Source: Firmicutes bacterium UBA5766 (GTDB lineage: Bacteria > Bacillota > Desulfotomaculia > Desulfotomaculales > Nap2-2B). Taken from it: a DNA stretch of 56,522 nt. The stretch lies in the NCBI GenBank assembly GCA_002418775.1, contig DIEU01000024.1, positions 1 to 56,522 of the forward strand, written 5' to 3'. The notes under the pieces are model-generated. The model did not search any database. It worked only from the letters and a program-made list of their open reading frames with translations, and had not been told where the DNA came from. A program made the position numbers and the translations under genes. This document shows positions 50,959-56,522 of the stretch, piece after piece (the stretch's first letter is position 1; the number at the start of each line of letters is the position of its first letter).

Positions 50959-51390
50959 CAGCAGCCATGCCCCGCCGGCTAACAATAAAGTTCCTGCAAC
51001 TCTGTACCAGGTAAAAGGAAGACGTTCCATCCCAAGAAGACCCAGGTGATCTATAAAGCTCGCCGTAAGGACTTGTCCAAGGATGATAGCTGTCGTAGCC
51101 GGGGCGACTCCTACCTTGGGAATGCTCCGGGCAACGGCATAAATAATTAAGACACCCAGCACACCTCCAAGGTACGTATACCAGGGTGAACGGGTTAACT
51201 GGGCTGTAGAAATTTTTGTACTCAAGGAGAACAGTACTATTCCGACAGTACCCAATCCTACCAGATGTACAAAAAATGTTGTTTCCAGCAGCCCGATTAC
51301 TTTGCTTAACGCGGCGTTTAAAGAACCCTGGAAAGCCATCAGCATACCTGCAACTGCGGCTATTATCAAAGCAAGTAATTTTTCAGTCAC
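50947..51390 (-). CDS. YdcZ/DUF606-type DMT transporter
   Basis: This 147-residue protein has five predicted transmembrane helices and the family traits MLMAFQGSLNAALSKVIG near the start and the ATTAIILGQVLTASFIDHLG stretch. The family are half-size drug/metabolite transporters of unknown substrate. I use a GTG at 51390, 7 nt after AAAGGGG; the longer frame to 51501 has no ribosome site. It runs against the ZIP gene with a 12-bp 3' overlap. Confidence 0.88.
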   Translation of the reverse strand: MTEKLLALIIAAVAGMLMAFQGSLNAALSKVIGLLETTFFVHLVGLGTVGIVLFSLSTKISTAQLTRSPWYTYLGGVLGVLIIYAVARSIPKVGVAPATTAIILGQVLTASFIDHLGLLGMERLPFTWYRVAGTLLLAGGAWLLLKK

Positions 51391-51566
51391 AAAAACGCCC
51401 CTTTTTAAATCTTCAAATATCTTTTCCAGCGCTTTAAAATATATGCGGCTGATCTTGTACCAGCCGCACACTAAATTGCACTTAAGACACTGTCCTCCCA
51501 AGTTGATAAATATTCGTCCTTCTTATGACAAGACTTTAGCAGCATGGATGCCTCTACAGAAAAACT

Positions 51567-52085
51567 TTATCCTGCACCCAACCGTGAATCCCATGAAGGT
51601 ATTGTGTTTCTCCTTTTTACTTCAGTCGTTTTACCGGCCTGCGGATTTTCAACAACTACCTTTGACTCCCCGGGCTTTGATTTTTGGTCGGGCTGCGGAG
51701 CACTTTTTAATAAGCCCCCCAGAAGCTTTAGCAACAGTGCGGGATCCATCTGATTGCCCGTCTGTAGGTTAACCATGTTCAGTAATGCCGCAGGGTTAAA
51801 CGGAAGCCCGCCTTGAGCGCCTCCGGTATTCTTCTCGCCAGTTTTCTGCTGCCCCCCCCCTAGCATACTGCCAAGCATGCCAACAAGAGGATTAATACTC
51901 GCCAACTGATTTGGAGCAGCCGGAGATGATTGTTTGTTCAGTAAACTGACTATGCCAAGCAGGTTTAAAAGGCTCAGCATCAGCATCATATCATCCGGAT
52001 TACTGGCATCCGGTTTCGACTGCAGTTCAAGTATTTTATAAAGCGCATGTTCAAGGCTATGGCTGTTTATACTCTCTTCTGACAT
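51567..52085 (-). CDS. Unrecognised protein, family A (long member)
   Basis: This 172-residue protein has no family known to me. The N-terminal part has HSLEHALYKILE followed by a hydrophobic segment MLMLSLLNLLGIVSLL (about residues 34-49). A middle part rich in Gly, Gln, Asn and Pro follows (GMLGSMLGGGQQKTGEKN), then LLLKLLGGLL, then a basic tail ending in IPSWDSRLGAG. The first 50 residues clearly resemble the 64-residue protein at 52829-53023 (shared LExxL..ILE and SLLNL.GIV). ATG is 7 nt after GGGAGG. It diverges from two small genes of family B. Possibly spore- or envelope-associated, from context only. Confidence 0.7.
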   Translation of the reverse strand: MSEESINSHSLEHALYKILELQSKPDASNPDDMMLMLSLLNLLGIVSLLNKQSSPAAPNQLASINPLVGMLGSMLGGGQQKTGEKNTGGAQGGLPFNPAALLNMVNLQTGNQMDPALLLKLLGGLLKSAPQPDQKSKPGESKVVVENPQAGKTTEVKRRNTIPSWDSRLGAG

Positions 52086-52253
52086 TCCGATACCTCCCTC
52101 ACCATTATATTTAAAAGGACTTCCAAAAGTTTTGACTTGCTCCCTTATATAAAAATGTCACAGGATACGCAATCGGTACGTAGTATACTAAAGGAACTTT
52201 TAGGTAAATAGATTTTATCTTTCCTTAAATTTCAAAGAAAGGAGGAATTTCAA

Positions 52254-52451
52254 TTGCCCCAGATCTTACAACCAGACAACCCATACACATTGTTTTTAAT
52301 TTTAATTCTATTAATCCTGTCATCTATGCCTGAAACTGAAACTCATTTGATGTTTCTTAAATCCATGTTAGAGGCTGTACAGTTCTCAGTACGCACTTTT
52401 CAAACCGGCATGGGAAGCTTATACAGTTTAACCCAGCTTGCAGCCAAATGA
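52254..52451 (+). CDS. Unrecognised small protein, family B, member 1
   Basis: This 65-residue protein has one hydrophobic helix near the N-terminus (YTLFLILILLILSSM). The motif PETET follows, then an amphipathic segment with LEAVQFSVRTFQTGMGSLY. TTG start lies 8 nt after AAGGAGG, an excellent ribosome site. Its neighbour 37 nt downstream (member 2) has the same plan, with PDTEE and IDAVFSTIQTFRSGLENF. The upstream gap contains AC-N17-CGTAGTATA, one mismatch from the sigma-K consensus. No function is known to me. Confidence 0.7.
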   Translation: MPQILQPDNPYTLFLILILLILSSMPETETHLMFLKSMLEAVQFSVRTFQTGMGSLYSLTQLAAK

Positions 52452-52488
52452 GATAGCGGGAAAATTATGAAATGGAGGTATATTTATT

Positions 52489-52722
52489 TTGGATAGTCAA
52501 AGTGAATTTAATAATTTTCTCCTTGTTCCTGTACTGCTCATGATGTGCATAAAACCGGATACCGAAGAAAAGCTTGGTCATCTGGCTTCGTTAATTGACG
52601 CTGTGTTTTCTACCATTCAAACATTCCGCTCGGGTTTGGAAAATTTTCAAACCAGTATGACCAAAGTTTTTCCGAGTTCCAATGATAATCAGCAAAATGA
52701 TCAGCAAACTCCGGAAGCTTAA
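52489..52722 (+). CDS. Unrecognised small protein, family B, member 2
   Basis: This 77-residue protein is paralogous to the preceding gene: hydrophobic start NNFLLVPVLLMMCI, then KPDTEEKLGHLASLIDAVF and TFRSGLENFQ. It adds a C-terminal polar tail rich in Asn and Gln (SSNDNQQNDQQTPEA). TTG start lies 10 nt after GGAGG, 37 nt after member 1, so both are probably on one transcript. A stem-loop follows. Function is unknown; a tandem duplication is the likely origin of the pair. Confidence 0.7.
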   Translation: MDSQSEFNNFLLVPVLLMMCIKPDTEEKLGHLASLIDAVFSTIQTFRSGLENFQTSMTKVFPSSNDNQQNDQQTPEA

Positions 52723-52752
52723 CTGAAAGAAATGGCCCGGCGCCAGATTTAT

Positions 52753-52800
52753 CAGGCGGCGTCTATTTAAGCCTGCCGGTACTTTTAATGACGCCGCCTG
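52753..52800. terminator. Stem-loop between converging family B and family A genes
   Basis: CAGGCGGCGTC and GACGCCGCCTG are perfect 11-bp inverted arms, 26 nt apart. The stem lies just past member 2 of family B and before the converging family A gene, with T-rich DNA to the right. Confidence 0.6.
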
Positions 52801-52828
52801 GCTAAATCATTCTTTTTTAACCGAAGCC

Positions 52829-53023
52829 TTATTTTCCCTGCGGTTCAGTTTTTGTTTCGGGTTTGCCCGGCTTATTTTGACCCAGAATATTAACTATCCC
52901 CATGAGGTTCAACAGGCTCATCAGAACAAGCAGGTTATTCTGATCTACATTTGAACCACCGCTTCTTTCCAAAATAGAAAACAGAGTGTTTTCCAGCCCG
53001 TAAGCTCCCTGTCTTTGATCCAT
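52829..53023 (-). CDS. Unrecognised small protein, family A (short member)
   Basis: This 64-residue protein matches the first part of the 172-residue gene at 51567-52085. It has YGLENTLFSILERSG, then LLVLMSLLNLMGIVNILG, then a polar Lys/Pro tail (NKPGKPETKTEPQGK). It lacks the Gly/Gln-rich extension of the longer relative. ATG is 6 nt after AGAGGTGG. The gene faces the two family B genes from the right as its relative faces them from the left, giving a symmetric A-B-B-A layout. No function is known. Confidence 0.7.
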   Translation of the reverse strand: MDQRQGAYGLENTLFSILERSGGSNVDQNNLLVLMSLLNLMGIVNILGQNKPGKPETKTEPQGK

Positions 53024-53085
53024 GTCTGGCCACCTCTACTTACAAGTGTATTGCAGACAGCGCTGGAATATTTAAAAATCTCCTC

Positions 53086-53116
53086 AAAAAAAAGAAAAGC
53101 TGTCTAAACAGCTTCT
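53086..53116 (-). terminator. Terminator of the SPOCS/jelly-roll gene
   Basis: AAGCTGT and ACAGCTT pair around a 4-nt loop and are followed on the minus strand by a run of T (TTCTTTTTTTT). Confidence 0.8.
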
Positions 53117-53142
53117 CCCATTTTTTATTTGAAAATTAATTA

Positions 53143-54210
53143 CTAAATACCGCCAACGCATGAAAAATCAACATCATCAATCTTTACCATGCTGTTATTA
53201 GGAGGCAGCGATGTGTTCGGCATAAAGGTAAATCTGACTATGGCTGTTACGGCGCCTATAGGAGCTGCCGGAGTGCTGATCGAAAACTGCTGATACCCGT
53301 TGTCAGGTATCGCGGAGCCCGGAAAACTGCTGCTGGCCCCGTCAACCGGCATACCCATTCTGTTGAAGAAGCGCACTTCAGCTGTCAGGGAATAATTGCT
53401 CGTTCCACAGAAGTCTTCCCTTGCCCAAAAGGATAATTTATAGGAGCGTCCCGGGGCAATATTTGCGCGTATAGTCTGGAATAAAGCAGCCTCTTGGGTC
53501 GGAACCACTCCAAGCTCTGCGGCAAAGTTGCCTGAATGAGCTATATGGGTAGGACGGACATTAGCGGCGCCCCAGAAGAGGGGAACGTGATGAGACCACT
53601 GCTCCAGGCCCGGATCTTCAAGCAGGTTGCCTACCGGGCAGATATCCGGAGATGGACAAACCTGAACGAAAATCTGGCGCTCTTCAACGAGCTTGAGTCT
53701 GACAATGACCACTCCGGTTTGCTGCAGACGGCCGCCCCGGATCAGATCCCAGGATACATCAATTCTTGGTCTGAAGTGACGGATAACCACTTCATCCTCA
53801 TCAAGCACGGGCTGTGGCTTGCTCAGCTCGACCAGCTTAGAAAAAGGAATTTCTTCTTGCAGATGTTTAACAGTGTCATCTTTGTTTACATAATAAATTT
53901 GCTTGTGCAGGATTCCGCTGACGATTACCTTTTTAAGAACCGACACGCCTCCAACACATTTGCTGAAATGATTATGCCATTCCCTGGGAATAACCATGTG
54001 CCAGTGTCCCATACCCTCATGGATAAATACAGGCTCTGCTTCCAGATCTTTTACCCAGGCGTCAATGTGATCAATCTTTTTGCACAGCTCCGGCAGATGA
54101 ACGGTTTTATCAATCAGAATCTGCGCTTCTTCATCCGACAGTACTACCGGAGTAACAATTTTCATACATGTTACAATTTCCGGTTCTGTAAACTCGTATT
54201 GAATGGGCAT
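53143..54210 (-). CDS. SPOCS-domain protein with C-terminal jelly-roll-like domain
   Basis: This 355-residue protein appears to have two parts. Residues 1-190 resemble a SPOCS/DUF3794 domain (VLKKVIVSGILHKQIYYVNKD and EIPFSKLVEL are the typical strands). Residues 195-355 begin with NLLEDPGLEQWS and continue with FWGAANV, GNFAAELG, IAPGRSYKLSFWARED and DDVDFSC. That is the layout of a carbohydrate-binding beta-sandwich found on secreted and spore-surface proteins. No signal peptide is present, as expected for spore coat proteins made in the mother cell. It lies 30 nt after the triple-SPOCS gene, in the same operon. Role is inferred. Confidence 0.75.
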   Translation of the reverse strand: MPIQYEFTEPEIVTCMKIVTPVVLSDEEAQILIDKTVHLPELCKKIDHIDAWVKDLEAEPVFIHEGMGHWHMVIPREWHNHFSKCVGGVSVLKKVIVSGILHKQIYYVNKDDTVKHLQEEIPFSKLVELSKPQPVLDEDEVVIRHFRPRIDVSWDLIRGGRLQQTGVVIVRLKLVEERQIFVQVCPSPDICPVGNLLEDPGLEQWSHHVPLFWGAANVRPTHIAHSGNFAAELGVVPTQEAALFQTIRANIAPGRSYKLSFWAREDFCGTSNYSLTAEVRFFNRMGMPVDGASSSFPGSAIPDNGYQQFSISTPAAPIGAVTAIVRFTFMPNTSLPPNNSMVKIDDVDFSCVGGI

Positions 54211-54240
54211 ACACTAAAACCTCCTTATATAATTTATTTT

Positions 54241-55794
54241 TTAACCTTTTGCCGGGGGGGTACAAGGCACTTTAATAACCTGCCCCACATGTAAATTCTC
54301 GGGGTTGACCCCCGGATTGGCCTGTATGATCGCATTTACCGTCGTCCCATACTTTTGAGCTATCGAATAGTATGTATCTCCCGATTGGATGGTATAGTCG
54401 ATTATTTCTCCCGGTGGGCAAATCGGCGCCGGAGTAGGAACTTCAGTTTCGACTACAACATCCTTCTGCATAGTTTCAATTGCCCTGGCAGTCACTTTAA
54501 TGACCAGTTCAATAGTAATATGGCAGAGTTCATAACCGGCGGTAGCATACTCGCTGGTCACGGTAACATCGATGTCCATCCCCTCTTCCACTCCAGGTAT
54601 CTCAACAAAGGTATGGAAGGGAATTTTTCGGCGTATAACGTATACGGGTTGGTCCGGAAGACCGGCAACATAAGTTACTTCAACAAATACATCGCCCCGG
54701 ATGATGACTTTATCCTTGAGTATTCTTGTTTCTCTCACTTCTGCTTTGTCAACCGAGGTTTTTAAAACTTTTTCGATGATTGGTTCGGGATCAGGAGTTG
54801 AAAATGTATCCCGCAATACAACCTGGGTGCTGTCCTCGCCGACGACATGATCGATTTTAAGCCTCGCCATTTTGGCCTGTGCTCCGGAAACCTCAGTAAT
54901 CACCTTGACCTGCTTTGTCTCAAAAGCCCTTGCCGTAAGCATTAAAACAACATCCGCCGATAAGCGGTCGGGAGTGTGCTGGTCAATGTCTGCGCTTTCC
55001 ACTTCTACATCAACTCTTACACCCGAGTCTGAGCGGACACCGGGCATTTCAATAAAATCATTAAATGAGAAGGTCCTGTGCATTTCATGTACCGATTGTT
55101 CAGGCTCCATGGCAACATAAATGATGTTGATTTTTACATTACCGTCTACAATTACCTTGTTTTTCAATACCCGTATGTTGGTAACTTCTGCAGTGGTCAT
55201 AGTATCCAGGATTTTCTCAGCCGAAGGTTTTTCCTCCGGAACATGGAACACATCACTTGCTACTACTTGCTTGGTCTTGCTGGCAACCACGTGGTCAATT
55301 TTAATGGTTTCAGACTTGCATGTAGCTCCGGCAGGACACTCTGTTAAAATATCAACGTCCTGAACTTCGGTAATTTTAGCAAATACCGATAGTACAGCGG
55401 CTACATCAAATACCCGGACATCATCACGGCTGGGAGCAATGTTTACATCCTCGATTTTAGCCCTTACCATCACTTCCATCCCCGGCTCTGCGCCGGGCAC
55501 GTCAACAAAGGCTGTAAACGGTATTTTCGCGTGCATATGATGAACGGAATGTGCTGGCTCAAAGGCAATATAGACTACCTGTAAGATTATATTTCCTTCG
55601 ACTATAACTTTGTCGGGCACTACTTCTGTTTTTTCGATATTTACTGTTTTATCCGTAGAAATAATTTTGTCCACATCCGGCTTTGCTTCAGGTACGGTTA
55701 CTTTGCCACGAACCACAACCTGCTGCGTATCTTCGCTGACTACCTGGTGAACGCGCAGCTTTTCTGTGGTCTGTGCATTTTGCGCCATATGCAT
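54241..55794 (-). CDS. Triple SPOCS (DUF3794) protein with C-terminal LysM
   Basis: This 517-residue protein has three tandem SPOCS/DUF3794 domains of about 150 residues each. Each has the same strand order: VVSEDTQQVVVRGKV, then DKVIVEGNIILQVVYIA, then IPFTAFVDVPGAEPGM, and again near residues 170 and 320. A LysM domain closes it (YTIQSGDTYYSIAQKYGT, then IKVPC). The family includes SafA/SpoVID-like coat morphogenetic proteins, which gather at the spore cortex-coat interface. I start at the ATG at 55794, near GGGGG; the ATG at 55788 is equally plausible. No signal peptide is present. It leads the operon with the 355-residue SPOCS protein. Confidence 0.85.
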   Translation of the reverse strand: MHMAQNAQTTEKLRVHQVVSEDTQQVVVRGKVTVPEAKPDVDKIISTDKTVNIEKTEVVPDKVIVEGNIILQVVYIAFEPAHSVHHMHAKIPFTAFVDVPGAEPGMEVMVRAKIEDVNIAPSRDDVRVFDVAAVLSVFAKITEVQDVDILTECPAGATCKSETIKIDHVVASKTKQVVASDVFHVPEEKPSAEKILDTMTTAEVTNIRVLKNKVIVDGNVKINIIYVAMEPEQSVHEMHRTFSFNDFIEMPGVRSDSGVRVDVEVESADIDQHTPDRLSADVVLMLTARAFETKQVKVITEVSGAQAKMARLKIDHVVGEDSTQVVLRDTFSTPDPEPIIEKVLKTSVDKAEVRETRILKDKVIIRGDVFVEVTYVAGLPDQPVYVIRRKIPFHTFVEIPGVEEGMDIDVTVTSEYATAGYELCHITIELVIKVTARAIETMQKDVVVETEVPTPAPICPPGEIIDYTIQSGDTYYSIAQKYGTTVNAIIQANPGVNPENLHVGQVIKVPCTPPAKG

Positions 55795-55921
55795 ACTTCC
55801 CCCTTTCAAAAGTAATCTATTAATATATATATGAGTTACAGAAATAAATGTGCGGTAAAGAAAACTTTGCTAAAAAAAAAATAGGAAAAGATATCGGACC
55901 GGCTTGTGGTAGACGGCGATC

Positions 55922-55952
55922 AAAAAAGCGCCGCTTTTAACGGCGCTTTTTT
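55922..55952 (-). terminator. Terminator of the enoyl-CoA hydratase gene
   Basis: GCGCCG and CGGCGC pair around a 6-7 nt loop and are followed by TTTTTT on the minus strand, with matching A on the other side. It lies 43 nt past the stop codon. Confidence 0.9.
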
Positions 55953-55994
55953 CTTCTTCTAGGGGACGGGTTTTATTTGTTTGCGTTGGTTCGT

Positions 55995-56522
55995 TTATTT
56001 GCCTTTATACTGTGGGGCTCTCTTTTCAGTAAAAGCTTTGCGGCCTTCCAGCCTGTCCTCGGTGTCACGCAGGATACCCCAGAGCATGTAGTCGTACATA
56101 ATTGCCTGGTCAAGAGGCAGGTCAGCGCCCACTACACAGGCCTGCTTGGCTGCTTTAACCGACAGCGGAGCGTTGGCAGCAATCTGGGCGGCAATCTTCA
56201 TTGCGCCTTCCATGAGGGCTTCAGGTTCGAAAATGTCGCTGATTATGCCGATCCGGTAAGCTTCCTGGGCATTAATGCGCTCTGCGCCAAGAATCATCTT
56301 CATGGCCACAGCCTTGGGAACAGTCCTGATCAGGCGCTGCATCCCGCCTAGCCCGGGCAGGCTGGCCACTTTAACTTCAGAAAGGGCAAAAGAAGCCTTC
56401 GAGGAAGCTACCCTAAGGTCGCAGGCCAGAGCCATTTCCAGACCGCCGCCAATGCAATAGCCGTTGATGGCCGCTATAACCGGTTTCCACATCTTTAAGC
56501 CTGACAGATAGGTTTCCCAGTC
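55995..56522 (-). CDS. Enoyl-CoA hydratase family protein, partial (N-terminus outside window)
   Basis: About 175 codons are present; the frame is open to the right edge and continues upstream as DWETYLSGLK before KPVIAAINGYCIGGGLEMALAC. Motifs are the crotonase oxyanion-hole loop NGYCIGGGLE, then SEVKVASLPGLGGMQRL and the C-terminal EKRAPQYKGK. The last is shared with the complete paralogue at 13869-14648. The Glu in the second catalytic position is not obvious (LPGLGG), so isomerase or other crotonase activity is possible. The partner pathway cannot be seen. Confidence 0.88.
   Translation of the reverse strand, partial: DWETYLSGLKMWKPVIAAINGYCIGGGLEMALACDLRVASSKASFALSEVKVASLPGLGGMQRLIRTVPKAVAMKMILGAERINAQEAYRIGIISDIFEPEALMEGAMKIAAQIAANAPLSVKAAKQACVVGADLPLDQAIMYDYMLWGILRDTEDRLEGRKAFTEKRAPQYKGK

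Noticed and set aside
53536..54294. 252-codon rightward frame opposite the SPOCS/jelly-roll gene
   Set aside because: It is antisense to a gene with clear domains and a ribosome site; the frame itself has none.
1..56522. CRISPR arrays, insertion sequences, prophage or integrative elements
   Set aside because: No spaced repeat array, transposase, integrase or terminal repeats were seen; repeats noted are short local duplications or stem-loops.

Overview
The window is a chromosome segment of a spore-forming, strictly anaerobic Firmicute, most like the Desulfotomaculum/Pelotomaculum group (Peptococcaceae sensu lato). This placement is inferred from gene content and gene order, not from a database search. 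Sporulation markers are spoVG, a bofC-like gene, a SleB-type hydrolase and two SPOCS/DUF3794 proteins. Gene orders typical of Firmicutes are rplS-lepB-rbgA-rnhB, yebC-bofC-ruvCAB and ispE...spoVG-glmU-prs...pth. Exported formate dehydrogenase and [NiFe]-hydrogenase suggest life by interspecies formate/H2 exchange or respiration on these donors.

Region 1 (1-10.9 kb) handles redox at the outer membrane face. A [NiFe]-hydrogenase operon (small subunit, large subunit, maturation protease) runs leftward. A formate dehydrogenase operon (fdhE-tatA-tatC-fdnG-fdnH-fdnI) runs rightward. FdnG reads through an in-frame TGA (selenocysteine 208) followed by a SECIS-like hairpin. A second tatA closes the block. 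The divergent intergenic region carries, on the hydrogenase strand, what I read as a molybdenum/tungsten-cofactor (Moco) riboswitch with its own promoter and a candidate terminator. This is the most interesting element in the window.

Region 2 (10.9-20 kb) is housekeeping: rnhB, rbgA, lepB, rplS, a short-chain dehydrogenase remnant, an enoyl-CoA hydratase, yebC, a bofC-like gene, ruvCAB, queH and a cell-wall hydrolase. Region 3 (20-28.6 kb) holds a TolC-like protein, an orphan and an alpha-glucan cluster (DUF4912, GH57 branching enzyme, sugar nucleotidyltransferase/degenerate mutase fusion, GT4 synthase).

Region 4 (28.7-37.8 kb, leftward) has a four-gene set for a citrate-like chain (NifV-like synthase, aconitase-family large and small subunits, isocitrate-type dehydrogenase), then folB, folP, leuS, tRNA-Ala and pth. 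Region 5 (37.8-48.6 kb) is the conserved ispE...spoVG-glmU-prs...pth block, opened by bioF, a bioD-bioA fusion and ilvA. bioDA and ispE appear to lack ATG, GTG and TTG starts.

Region 6 (48.6-56.5 kb) looks envelope- or spore-related: a stalk-domain/chagasin fusion, a 33-residue Cys-rich membrane peptide, an L,D-transpeptidase with LysM, a ZIP transporter, a YdcZ-type protein, four small unrecognised genes forming two interleaved paralogous families, a SPOCS protein with a jelly-roll-like tail, a triple-SPOCS LysM protein and a truncated enoyl-CoA hydratase. No insertion sequence, prophage, CRISPR array or rRNA was seen.
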